64,000 nucleotides of DNA from Salvia splendens (GCF_004379255.2 NC_056041.1:14353559-14417558), one strand, 5' to 3'. Positions 12,176 through 23,060 are shown, numbered from the stretch's first letter. Notes: generated by a model from the sequence alone, not told the origin. Numbers and translations are program-made.

Positions 12176-14693
12176 GGGTGATGATTTAGAGACATAATGT
12201 CTCCAAGACATAATACCCCTATGTCAATTTGACATAAACCAAATTATTGTATAGACTAACATACCCTTATTTTGAATTAAATAATAATTGAATAAATAAA
12301 TATATATCAATTAATCATAAAGGAAAGGCAATTCATATCAAATTACTATCTTTTATCTAAATATACATCAATCAAATTATTATCAAAAGTCAACTCATAT
12401 TATAAATTGACTTTCTACAAATTTGCATTATATAAAAACATTTGACATCTAATAGTCATAGGAGTACTTAATTTCTTAATACTATCATCCAACGAAATAA
12501 AAATATTCATTCGCATTCAATTATTTTATTATTAAATAATCATTAAGGTTCTAGATTGTAAAAAATATACATATAAGTATATATATTTAATTTTTAATTG
12601 TTATCATCCAACGAAATAGTAATAGTTAGCATCAAATTATTTATTAGTATTAAAAAATTATTTAAATTATAAGTCATACAAACGGCTACATGTATATATA
12701 TACTTAATTTCTAAGTGTTATCGTCCAACGAAATAGTAAACGTATTCACATCAAATTATGTTATTAGTAGTATTAAATAATTATTAAAATTCAAAGTCAT
12801 AAAAATGACTACATGCATATAGATACTCAATTTCTTAGTATTATCGTCCAACTAAATAGTAAGTCATTTGCATCAAATTATTTTATTAGTATTAAATAAT
12901 TATTAAAATTCTATGTCATAAAAATGACTACATGCATATACATACTTAATTTCTTAGTGTTATCGTCCAACGAAATAGTAATAGTCATTCTCATAAAATT
13001 ATTTTATTAGTAGTATTAAATAATTGTTAAAATTCCAAGTCATTAAAATGACTGCATGCATATACATACTTAATTTCTTAGTGTTATCGTCCAACGAAAT
13101 AGTAATCGTCATTCTCATCAAATTATTTTATTAGTAATATTAAATAATTGTTAAAATTCTAAGTCATTAAAATGACTACATGCATATACATATTTAATTT
13201 CTTAGTGTTATCGTCCAACGAAATAGTAATCGTCATTCGCATCAAATTATTTATTAGTATTAAATGATTATTAAAATTCTAAGTCATAAAAATAATTACA
13301 TGTATATATGCACTTAATTTCTAATTGTTATTATCCAACAAAATAGTAATAGTCATTCTCATCAAATTATTTTATTAGTATTAAATAATTATTAAAATTC
13401 TGAATCGTAAAAATGATTACACGCATATACATACTTAATTTGTTAGTGTTGTCGTCCAACAAAATAATAATAGTCATTCACATACAATAATTTTTTTTCT
13501 ATAAATAATGTGTAAAATTCTAAATTGTAAAATAGTAGTAGTATAAATATGTTATAGACTTAATTTTTACTTGTTATCATCTAGTGAAATGATAATAGTC
13601 ATTTGCATCAAATTGTTTTATTAATAATTATTAAAATTTGAAGTCATAAAATGACTACATGTATATATACTTAAATTCTTAGTGTTATTACCCAGCGAAA
13701 TAGGAATATTCATTCGCATCCAAGTATTTTGTTATTAAATAATCGTTAAAGTTCTAAATTGTAAAAGACTAGTATAATGAAATAGTATTAGTCATTCTCA
13801 TCAAATTATTTTATTAGTATTAAATAATTATTTAAATTCTGAATCATAAAAATGACTACATGCATATATATACTTAGTTTTTTAGTGTTATCATCCAACG
13901 AAATAGTAATAGTTATTCACGTCCAATTTTTTTTATTATTAATAATGTTTAAAATTCTAAATTTAAAATACTTTTAGTAAATAGATGTATGTATATATAC
14001 TTAATTTTTTACTTGTTATAATCTCATGAAAGAAAGGGTGTGTATAAAAAATGAAAAAATTTAATTGTGAAATATGACTATTAAATTTATATAGCTAAAT
14101 TATTACTTAATTAAATTATTTTGACACCATCTGACAATTTAATTCTAGTATACATATTTAAATTGTTGTTCCCTAACATTTTGTCCATTAATAAATTAAA
14201 ACATGTATAAATTTCAAATCTTAATTTTGATGCTCTAAGAACTCAAGCAATTAAATTGATTTATTAATTTTATACATATAAATTCTAGATTCAATAATGT
14301 TTTGTAATGATAAAATTAAGATTGAGTATTAAATCTATTAAGTACATATAAGTTTAGAATTTAAAAAATATAATTGTATAATGTACTATTTAAATAAAGT
14401 TTAAATTCATTATTTAAAATTATATTTTAAAATAAAATTCGTGACTTAGCATCATAGGAGTATTTAATACACTTCATACAATTTGAGTATAATTTGCTTA
14501 AATCAAGCCATCCATATAAATACACACAACTTTCCTAATCAAGTAATTGTTATATATAAATAAATATTTTTATATGCATAAGGGTAGTATGGTATATATA
14601 CAAAACATTTATTTAAATAAAAATATAAAACAAGCTAAAATGACTACTTTAACCTCATTATGTCTTAGACATTATGTCTCCAAAACATTTTCC
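12176..14693. mobile_element. Non-autonomous Mutator-like element (2,518 bp) in the dirigent promoter
   Basis: A 9-bp direct repeat TTTAAAAAA flanks it on both sides (12167-12175 and 14694-14702). The ends are inverted: left GGGTGATGATTTAGAGACAT, right end reversed GGAAAATGTTTTGGAGACAT, both running on to AATGTCT…AAGACATAAT. A 9-bp duplication with terminal inverted repeats of about 40 bp is the hallmark of Mutator-like elements. It has no coding capacity; the interior is AT-rich with a 120-bp minisatellite. The inverted paralogous locus at 45.2-45.3 kb lacks it, so it inserted after the duplication. Confidence 0.85.
12480..14030. repeat. About 120-bp minisatellite, roughly 13 degenerate copies
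   Basis: A phrase like TTATCGTCCAACGAAATAG recurs at about 12484, 12601, 12719, 12841, 12960, 13084, 13207, 13328, 13448, 13573, 13686, 13888 and 14015. Each copy is followed by CAAATTATTTTATTAG and an ATGACTACATGCATATA tail. Confidence 0.9.
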
Positions 14694-14845
14694 TTTAAAA
14701 AATTTTCAAAATCCAGCTCTGATACATTTGTAATAATTTGATTTGTAGGAATCCAAATAATATATAATATTCCAAATTTGGACATATTTATATTTATGTT
14801 AATTAAATTCTTTACTACTCTTACTCTTCCAAAAACCACATCCGC

Positions 14846-14853
14846 TATAAATA
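14846..14853 (+). promoter_or_regulatory. TATA box of the dirigent gene, copy A
   Basis: TATAAATA lies about 95 bp before the conserved ATG. The inverted copy keeps an equivalent TATAAATA on the minus strand near 45100. Confidence 0.6.
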
Positions 14854-14940
14854 GCGAATCCCTTTCAACAGGACTTAATAAAATAAAAATAAAACTGAAA
14901 TTATCATATCAAGCAATGAAGAAAACAATATCCTCTCCAC

Positions 14941-15435
14941 ATGCGCAAGCACAGTCCTCTCAGAGTCCTACTGGCAAAGCTCAGAGTACAAGCCAGTCAA
15001 GCTGCAGAAAACACACCTCCGTTTCTTCATCCACGATACCCTAAGCGGATCCAACCCGCATCGCAGGCCCACCCGGGCAGGAGAGCAATCCGATTGGGTT
15101 CGGGTCCGTGTAAGCCATCGACGACTTGCTGACGGAAAGGCCGGAGATCACGTCGGCGGTGGTCGGAAACGCTCAGGGGATGTATCTGTCGTCGAGCCAG
15201 GGACAGATTCCATCCTTGGTGTTGTACGTCGATCTCGGTTTCACTACGGGGGAGTTCAACGTTGAGCGTGTTCTCGAGGAACCAGATAACGGAGAACCCC
15301 CGTGAGATGGCGGTGGTTGGAGGAAGAGGAAGGTTCAGGAGGGCTCAAGGGACTGTTTCCGTCAAGACTTATTTCTTGAACAATACTAATGGAGATGCTA
15401 TTCTTGAGTATGATATCGAGGTTGCTCACCCTTGA
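14941..15435 (+). pseudogene. Dirigent protein pseudogene, copy A
   Basis: Dirigent proteins are small secreted beta-barrel proteins that direct stereoselective coupling of phenoxy radicals in lignan and lignin chemistry. Recognisable pieces in order are FFIHDTLSGSNP, GFGSV(*)AIDDLLTE, PEITSAVVGNAQGMYLSSSQ, LVLYVDLGFTTGEFN, SVFSRNQITENPREMAVVGG and RFRRAQGTVSVKTYFLNN…EYDIEVAHP with its natural stop at 15433. Breaks are a small indel near 14990 (start of the coding strand), a frameshift after SGSNP, a TAC-to-TAA stop in GSVYAIDD and a frameshift after GEFN. The frameshift after SGSNP is shared with copy B. No signal peptide is left. The proximal promoter is intact but its distal part is split by the Mutator-like insertion. 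Confidence 0.9.
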
Positions 15436-15536
15436 ATGCCTACTAGTGTTAGGGTTGCTGCCTGAAAGGGATCACCTAATACAATTTCTAATACACTATC
15501 TACTGAATATCACGGCTGCTCTTATATTTTAAGATT

Positions 15537-15693
15537 TGGAGTTTTTGGTGCATTGGTGGGTCTACATGAAAATCAAAATTTATTATTTTTTTTATAATAA
15601 ACTTCATTATTATTTATTATTATTTTTTTAGGTATGAATATGTCCATTGACATTCTTCTTTTTTACTACTCCCTCCGTCCCATAAATTTTGAC
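15537..15693 (+). repeat. Duplicated 3' flank of the dirigent locus
   Basis: GAGTTTTTGGTGCATTGGTG and the following ~150 bp recur directly at 25862-26015 and inverted at 43515-43660. The two direct copies bracket a 10-kb segment that includes gene X copy A. Confidence 0.85.
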
Positions 15694-15696
15694 TAA

Positions 15697-16417
15697 GGGC
15701 ATTAGCAATGGGGCGCCCTAAGGCGCGCCCTAAGGCGCGCCCTATGGCGCGCCACGTCAGCAGTTTTATCCTCCTACCTCCTCACCTGCAGTGGGGCGCC
15801 CTAAGACGCGCCCTAAGGCGCGCCCTATGACGCGCCACATCATCATTTTTTTAATATTTATTACAAAACTCATACGAATTTAACAAAATTAATACATTAA
15901 ATACGAATTTCAAAAACTTCATTTCATTGAATAAAAATTAATACATTACAATGCGAATTAAAAAAACGCGAACTCAACAACGGCGGTTGCGAGCCCACAC
16001 TTCTTCGATCATGTCGTTCATGAGCTGCGCATGATCCTGTTGGTTGCGCATTGAGGCCTGTCTAGATAGAACCTCGTTGAAGCCTAACGGTAACCCTCTA
16101 TCGGGTGGCTCGGTCGACGCGCCGGCCAAACTAGATGCACGATCATCTTCATTCCAATCGGTGATGCTTCCGCCTTCATTCTCGACTATCATGGCGCGCC
16201 CGATGCCTATCGTCCGCGGCCATCGTCCGTGTACGCCACAATGGGGAGGACGATGGCGCGGACGATAGGCATCGGGCGCGCCATCCTCCGCGCCCTTAGT
16301 ATCGGCCGCGACGATCGTCCGCGACCTATCGTCCGTATCCGCAATGGGCGCGGACGATCGATGGCGCGGACGATGCGCGCCATCGGGCGTGCCATCGTCC
16401 GCCCATTGCGGATGGCC
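15697..16417 (-). mobile_element. PIF/Harbinger element, internally deleted (721 bp)
   Basis: TAA is duplicated on both sides (15694-15696, 16418-16420), as for PIF/Harbinger. Inverted ends: GGGCATTAGCAATGGG at the left against CCCATTGCGGATGGCC at the right. Subterminal zones are GC-rich with repeated GGCGCGCCCTA (left) and CGGACGATGGCGCG (right) words, in contrast to the AT-rich surroundings. Confidence 0.88.
15974..16192 (-). pseudogene. Harbinger transposase C-terminal fragment
   Basis: The 72-codon minus-strand frame ends QASMRNQQDHAQLMNDMIEE, then VWARNRRC. This resembles the C-terminus of plant Harbinger (ALP1-like) transposases, where a paired 'MR…H..L..D(L/M)IE..W' tail follows the DDE domain. 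Nothing of the catalytic core remains, so the element depends on other copies for movement. Confidence 0.7.
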
Positions 16418-16628
16418 TAATGAAAACGTAGATAACTATTGATATGTTCTGCGATTGATATTGTCTATTACTGGAGTCTGGGAATGTGTTGGTTATAGGG
16501 AAGATGTTGCCTACAAAATATGAATAATAAGACGATAATCTTAATTTATGCTAGAGCCGGAGTTCAAAGTTCCGAGTTACTATACAAATTTTCACACCAC
16601 CAAATCGAAAATCCTGGATCCGCCACTG

Positions 16629-16872
16629 CCTCAAATAGATTGATAATTCTTTGAATATGTTCGTGCTTTACTTTTTAGAGCAAAAAATATTAAAGTCAAT
16701 CATGTTTGAGTGTTGATATAATTTATTTACCCCGAAGAAAGTAAGGAGTAACTATTATCTTTTTTCGTAGTGATTTAATCGGTTTTTGTATTATAGTCTA
16801 TTAATTGCATCAAAAAAAATTTAATAATTGGTTTAGTTTGGTTAAAAAATTGTTAATGTAGTGTATATTCTA
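16629..16872 (+). repeat. Second copy of the 247-bp block, upstream of gene X copy A
   Basis: Near-identical to 7787-8033. In the inverted gene X locus only the first ~80 bp remain (59246-59330), followed directly by GAGGCCAACCCAATAG, so copy B lost about 245 bp between short matching stretches. Confidence 0.88.
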
Positions 16873-17195
16873 AATAACACGTGGATATTTCCTTGTTTTT
16901 CCATAATGTGATGACATTAATGGAGGCAATTACGTAATATTCGCACAGTTTTCATTTATGAGGCCAACCCAATAGATGAATTTGGTGGAGAAGACCATTT
17001 CAACTGCAGCCCATTTGATTATCAACCCAATTCGCACACTTAAAAATTTGACAACCCTAAAATTTGTAATCATTCTGCGCCGCTCGCTTCTCTCCCCTAA
17101 AAATTCCAATCATTTTCCGCGCTCGTTTCTCTCCTTCTTCATCGGCATGTTTTGGGTGATTAAATAAATTAAAATTAGGGGTTTTGAATAGGGCG

Positions 17196-20100
17196 ATGGC
17201 GATGACAGATCCCTCTCCTACTCTTACTCCGGCAAAGAGAGTCGAATGCGAGGTGGTGACACATCCCGACGAGCCGCCTAAGAGACTGCACCAATCACTT
17301 TCAGAGGATGTTGGATCGGATTCGGATATCGATGTACATTCTCCTTTTTGCTTAGATCTGCTGCCTTTGTTGTTGCTGATTTTGATTTTGATTGCACTAC
17401 AGGCACTATTCGAAAGCGGAGTAACAAGAGTAGTAGAGGTAGAAGAAGAGGAAAGTGATGGGGAGGTGCCGGATGATCTTAAAAATAGTGAAGATTACAA
17501 GAAATACTTACAACTCATAACCGAGAGTGACGTAATTTCTAGAGTCACCTGCCTTCCTTTTTATATATATATATATATATATATATAGGGATGTATTCAT
17601 TTCATTTTCTCATATTTCCTCCTATTTCCTTCTTGATCTTAGCCGTTGATTTCCTGTATCCAATGGCCTAAATTAGTGTGTTTAATCATTTAATTTAATG
17701 ATTAAAAAAAACGAAAAGGGCTTAATTGGTAATCAATAATTTGGTTGGTTATGGCAACTTCCTAAATTTACTCCAACTCAATCTTCACGGTTATTATTCC
17801 TTGCCAAACGCCATTGACGTGAATTTCTCCATTACATCTGTGCTTTATGAGAGGCAGCGACGGGGAATAGAGGTTGATGCGACGTCGGCTCTGTGCTGGA
17901 TCGCGCACAGCCATGGCGGGAGGAAAACAGCAACATCCGTTCAATGGCGACCCTAGTGGTGGCAGCGGTGGCTGATCAACAGCGATGATGGAGAGTCGCG
18001 GCTGCGCCGAATCGCAGCGGCGCTGAGAGAAGAAGATAGGCGGAGAGCTGAGCTTTCGAGCTCGCCGACGGTGACGACGGAGTACAGATCGGAGGGCAGA
18101 GAAAGCGAGGTTGGGAACATGGGTAGTAGCTGCGCGAAGGACAGCAGCCGTGCAGCAGTTCAGCGACGGAACGCCGACGAAGGAGGGAGAGCAGACCTAA
18201 ACAATGGCTGACGGTGACGGAGAATTTTCCAAGAGAGAGGGAGCGCTGCGTGAAAGGAGATGCTATACTTTGTTGAATTCTGATATGTAGAGTATAATGC
18301 GCAGTTTAGTTTCTGTAATGCATCATATGTGATATGTAATGAACATTGATCTTGACCCGTTTAATTAAACTTATGCAGTGTTTCGATGTTTGGCTCACGT
18401 TTCCTGTTTTCCCTAAGGGTTTAACAAGCCTAGGGGCTAGGGTGTAGTACGTTCTAAGTCTAAATAACGTTGTCCAAATACACGAGATGCAGTATTTCAT
18501 CTGGGGTCGCACATTCATAGCGTGTATGTTTTTTTAGTGATATACATAATGTACATATTATATAGTATAATGCGCAGTTTAGTTTCTGTAATGCATTATT
18601 TGTGATATGTATTGAACATTCCATTTGATTTAGTTGTGCAGTGTTTCGATGTTTGGTTCACGTTTCTTGTTTTCCCTTAGGGTTTAACAAGCCTAGGGGC
18701 TAGGGTGTAGTACATTCTAAGTCTAAATAACGTTGAGCTGCAGTAATTCATCTGGGGTCGCACATTCATAACGCGTAGGTTTTTTTTACTGTCATACATA
18801 ATGTACATATTATATAGTATAATGCGCATTTTAGTTTCTATAATGCATTATTTGTGATATGTAATGAACATTTATCCTGATCCGTTTAACTTATGTTGTG
18901 CCGTGTTTCTATGTTTGGTTCACGTTTCTTGTTTTCCCTAAGGGTTTAACAAGCCTAGGGGCTAGGGTGTAGTACGTTCTAAGTCTACATAACGTTGTCC
19001 AAATACACGAGCTGCAGTAATTCGTCTGGGTTGTAGAGTATAATGCGTAGTTTAGTTTCTGTAATGCATGTTTTGTGATATGTAATTCACATTTATCCTG
19101 CCCCGTTTAATTTAAGTTGGGCCGTGTTTAGATGTTTGGCGCACGTTTCTTGTTTTCCCTAAGGGTTTAACAAGCCCAGGGGCTAGGGTCTAGTAAGTAC
19201 ACATTAATAACAACGTTAACAAAGACCATTAGTTTGATTTATAAATAGACCCTAGACCCTAAGGGTGAGCCGAAGAGCCGTAGAGGAAGAAAGGGCCCTC
19301 GTCTCTTACATAATATGTATATTATGTAAATCAGTCAAAATTAGTGCATATCCGCGATTATAACTAAACACTAGTTTTATAAATCAAACTAATGGTCTTT
19401 GTTAACGTTGTTATTAATGTGTACTTACTAGACCCTAGCCCCTGGGCTTGTTAAACCCTTAGGGAAAACAAGAAACGTGCGCCAAACATCTAAACACGGC
19501 CCAACTTAAATTAAACGGGGCAGGATAAATATGAATTACATATCACAAAACATGCATTACAGAAACTAAACTACGCATTATACTCTACAACAAATGTACA
19601 TTACGTACATCTGTTTTAAAAATGTCTACGCGCTATGAACGTGCAACCCCAGACGAATTACTGCAGCTCGTGTATTTGGACAACGTTATGTAGACTTAGA
19701 ACGTACTACACCCTAGCCCCTAGGCTTGTTAAACCCTTAGAGAAAACAAGAAACGTGAACCAAACATAGAAACACGGCACAACTTAAGTTAAACGGATCA
19801 GGATAAATGTTCATTACATATCACAAATAATGCATTACAGAAACTAAAATGCGCAATTTCACAGTCATAGAGCATATTCTCAAATACACACAAAAAGTTA
19901 TATAATGCATAATTCAGTACAAATAATGCAATGACATGCAGATATGATGCACAAGATTTTGATCCGTTTTCTGTATATGGATTAGTATAGTTATTGTGTA
20001 ATGTACGAACGCATTATTTGGTGTAGGCATTGCATTATGCACTAGGATTTGTAAATTATGTGGTTTATGTTAAGCAATATGAGAGTTAATCGTACACGTA

Positions 20101-22050
20101 TATGGACAAATAACATAATACACACTACATTGTAAAATAACGTGGACTGCATTTAAAATAAAGGCAATCCGAATAAACGACATGCACAAACTGTTCGGCT
20201 GCGTGTTTGAAATTTCACAGTCATAAAACATATTCTCAAAAACAGAGTACTGCCCCAAAACCAATCTCCGTAACCGCCCTTTTCTGTCTTGGATTTAACT
20301 GCTTCAAGTAGTTAAAAAATTCCAGCGGTGGTCGTCTACAGTACAGCCGATTAGGCTTTCGTCCCTTTAGCTGTTTCTTTTCAGCATCACCTGCGACCGC
20401 ACTGGGAGCGCCCTCTGCCAACCTATCCCTGAACCTCTTAGCCAAAGCAACTGGTATAACATCATCTACTGTATCATCTATTTCTGATTGTAGCCGCTTC
20501 TCTGAAATAGAACAAACAAAGAAAACTATCATAACATTTTCAATAAAGTCTATATAATACTTATAGATGTTCACATGATAATGCATTAAATATTACTGAT
20601 AATGCATTGTCTCAACATGATAATGCATTAAATATTACTGCATTGTCTCAACATGATACTGCATTAAATAATACTGATAATGCATTGTCTCAACATGATA
20701 ATGCATATAATATTACTAATAATGCATTGTCTCAACATGATAATGCGCATGGGTTATACATAAAATATAGTAAACTGTATAAATGATACCATTCATATAA
20801 TGTAGTCAATACTACAAAAAATGCAATATTATAGTTTCAAAATGCATTGCCCACACAACATAATAAAATAAGCTCATTCAAACTGAGGATCTATGGCAAC
20901 ACATTCAAATCCCTGAATAATGCATAAATAATGTTCTATACTGCATAGTCTACACTATTAAATGCACAAACGAACTGATAGTGCAGCGTCTCAACATGAA
21001 AACGCACATGTGTTACACACATAATGTTTGAAACTATATACATTATACAACTCATATAATGCATTCAATAGTAGAAAAAAAAATCCAATTTTACTGTTTG
21101 CCAATGCATTGGCCACACAACATAATACAAAAAACACATCCAGACTGAGCAAATATGACAACACATCCAACACCCTTAATAATGCATAAAGTATGTTTCA
21201 TAATGCATAGTTTACACTAAAATATGCACATACAAACTACTTCACGAGTTTAATCAACACAACACAAAACACACGACACTATGCACATTGCATAATTTAC
21301 TGCACATAAAGAATACCAATCATATAATGCACAATATACTCCAAAAAATGTACAATTACAGTTTCATAATGCATTACCCACACAAATTGATAAACCTATT
21401 CCATCCGGACTGAGCACATATACACCAACAGATTAAAGAACATTGTAAAGTTATTCCTTTTTAAACTGGATAATGAGCAATCAACAGAGTTGCAAATACC
21501 CTTTCACGCAAGCAACAAATAAGATATTGAATAGCGTCGGAAATTTCACCTGCATCCTCTGATGCTTGAGAGAGTGGTCGACCTCTCGTAGGCATTTGCA
21601 AAGTTGAATGCTTTCCATTTACATACCTGCAAGATTTGTTGAATATTCGTCGAAACGAGTCAAGGCCGGTCGATTTGTGGCAGATGTAACCACGGTGGAG
21701 TGTAATCGCCGAAATATGTCACGGAGGCTGTCAAAATCGATTTGTGGGAGATGTAATAGGGTTTTAGAGAGTGGAAGGAGTGGGGAGAGTCGAATCGTAT
21801 GCTGGAGAGAAGTTGGAGAAAACTGAAGAGGCGTAAGATTGCAAATCCCTTAAAATTCGCTATTGCCAAAAATATGGCGGTTCCATTTTACTAACTTTAC
21901 AATATTACCCCCATGATGCACAACTAAAGGTTCTATAATGCAACGCGGAAATCATTATTAAGGATTAACGTGGTCCGTTGATTGAAAAGATCTAACGGTT
22001 ATTAGTAAGAAGAGAAAAGAATCTAAGAGTGGAAAAGGAGAATAGTGCTC

Positions 22051-22104
<54 letters not shown>

Positions 22105-22551
22105 TTATTTAGATTTCATGTTTGTGTTCACTTACTTGCTTGCAGGGCAATGATTGTGGCTCCTTCGATTTCCCTTATTTTGACTATATTATAGCTCCAG
22201 CAACTCAGACGCATATAGATAGAAATAGTGTTTATGTGTCACCTGCCCTCGACGACTACAACAAACTACATGTTAGTTAAATACTCCTAATTAATTAGTT
22301 TAGAAATATGTTTATATGTGGAGTAGTACTTAATTTAATGTCCTAAGCTTCAGAATAGGAAGCTGGTGTTTGATAGCATTGAGAAGATGAACCTCCAGTT
22401 TGCACCGTGCTGCTATAATAAGTATTTTGTGACCTTCAAAGTTAAGGACATGGATGATGGTGCTGCCCTCAAGACCTTCCAATGCAGCTTCATGACTTTC
22501 ATCAATGGCCCTACTATTGAACAATTTCGTGAGAAACCAACCCAACCCTAA
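17196..22551 (+). CDS. Gene X copy A: four-exon, cystatin-fold-like protein of about 196 residues
   Basis: Exons: 17196-17333, 17403-17531, 22146-22271, 22354-22551; every intron starts GT and ends AG and all joins fall between codons. The protein starts MAMTDPSPTLTPAKRVECEV, has an acidic linker (VEVEEEESDGEVPDDLKNSE) and then DYKKYLQLITES, GSFDFPYFDYIIAP, LVFDSIEKMNLQFAP and YFVTFKVKDMDDG before a TAA stop. The 'core helix then YFVTFKV beta-strand' pattern recalls plant cystatin-like/UPF0725-type proteins; that family call is tentative and the function unknown. Intron 2 is 4.6 kb because a transposon (17588-22053) sits in it; the paralogue at 58107-58941 has a 93-bp intron there. A second in-frame ATG at 17202 matches the start of copy B. 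The coding sequence is uninterrupted; whether the long intron is spliced efficiently is unknown. Confidence 0.75.
17563..17587. repeat. (TA)n microsatellite at the left end of element 2
   Basis: A TA run precedes the element's first bases GGGATGTATTC. The paralogous intron in copy B has only a short TATAT here. Confidence 0.9.
17820..18250. other. GC-rich anonymous stretch inside element 2
   Basis: Clearly more GC-rich than its surroundings, with many GGCAGCG/GCGACG words, but every frame is short and unfamiliar. It could be a captured 5' UTR or gene fragment; I cannot name a source. Confidence 0.4.
18290..19200. repeat. Four tandem 220-265-bp repeats with telomere-like motif
   Basis: Units centred on the CCCTAAGGGTTTAACAAGCC word, with start-to-start spacing of about 262, 260 and 219 bp. 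Same family as the repeat at 41-530. Confidence 0.88.
18823..19855. repeat. Large inverted repeat (arms about 425-480 bp, loop about 130 bp)
   Basis: The arm 18823-19245 is mirrored by 19376-19855. The inner ~210 bp (19033-19245 against 19376-19588) are essentially perfect by eye, including the telomere-like motif and TTTATAAATCAAACTAAT. The outer part is interrupted on the right by an extra ~45 bp (19590-19635). The loop holds GTAGAGGAAGAAAGGGCCC and the near-palindrome TTACATAATATG/TATATTATGTAA. Confidence 0.95.
20236..21595 (-). pseudogene. Two-exon AT-hook gene of element 2
   Basis: Exon 1 (21595-21550) encodes MPTRGRPLSQASEDA, exon 2 (20501-20236) continues EKRLQSEIDDTVDDVIPVAL, AKRFRDRLAE, a basic EKKQLKGRKPNRLYCRR stretch and NPRQKRAVTEIGFGAVLCF before a stop. 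Splice sites are GT/AG, the join is in frame and exon 1 is 46 bp in both element copies. The TRGRP start is an AT-hook-like motif; the 'Q..AV.EIGFG..L' end matches what I recall of the N-terminal region of plant Ulp1-protease-like transposon proteins. The predicted product is about 104 residues, with no catalytic domain, so either a truncated gene or a small DNA-binding accessory protein. Confidence 0.5.
20570..20755. repeat. TAATGCATTGTCTCAACATGA minisatellite
   Basis: About five units of 30-44 bp built from ATAATGCATTGTCTCAAC and ATGCATTAAATATTACTG. Similar but looser TAATGCA repeats continue to about 21400 within the intron of the AT-hook gene. Confidence 0.85.
22054..22105. repeat. (TA)n(TG)n microsatellite at the right end of element 2
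   Basis: TA run changing to TG, directly after CTCCCC. The paralogous intron reads TATATCCTTTATGTGTGTTT. Confidence 0.93.
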
Positions 22552-22829
22552 CTTAACTTGTTGCTATTTAGTTTGGATTGAAAGCTAGCTTCTCTTCCTT
22601 ATTACTTTTCTTACTACCTTTTACCTCTATTAATCTTAATATATTTATATGGATTTCGCTGCTTTCCTCTGTATTAGTATTTCGGATATTAATACTCCAT
22701 ATGAGAGTGAGTATGCCCCATCAACACAAACATATCAACCCGGAAGGAGTGTGTATGATCCGACCATTTCAAGTGTACAAATAATATGGATACTATAACC
22801 ATGAAAATCTTATACTAATTGTTACTCCA

Positions 22830-23060
22830 AATAAATATTACATCTCCTTGGCTTGTTTGCATTTAATTTCAAAAATCATCACACCAATCATACAAAGAAT
22901 AATCATCAAATATCACCTCTTCTTGAATCCAAGTGTGCACATACCTATTGCAGCATCTCTGGCCGAGAACTTGCTCAACACCACCCACCGTCACGCCTGG
23001 AGACACCGATGCATTCAGAATACCAAACAAAACATACTTCTTCATTGAACTTGCTCAACA
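22830..23060. other. Flank between gene X copy A and LTR fragment
   Basis: Low-complexity, C/A-rich sequence with a small internal repeat (GAACTTGCTCAACACCA at about 22970 and again at 23047). No gene seen. Confidence 0.4.

Larger units (their letters stand above)
17588..22053 (-). mobile_element. TA-flanked transposon inserted in intron 2 of gene X (element 2, 4,466 bp)
   Basis: Boundaries come from comparison with the uninterrupted intron of gene X copy B: sequence between the two TA microsatellites is absent there. Left end GGGATGTATTCATTTC, right end (reversed) GGGGAGCACTATTCTCC; inversion is weak beyond TAGGG. Contents: a GC-rich anonymous stretch (17820-18250), four telomere-motif repeats, a large inverted repeat, the AT-hook gene on the minus strand and TAATGCA-rich DNA. 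It is a relative of element 1. No transposase is visible; classification open. Confidence 0.8.

Noticed and set aside
16207..16420. Arg-rich frames on both strands
   Set aside because: They run through the GC-rich word repeats at the Harbinger end.
17588..22053. Helitron interpretation of element 2
   Set aside because: No TC start, no CTRR end with hairpin, and the flanks are TA runs; not excluded fully because an A/T target site would be hidden in them.
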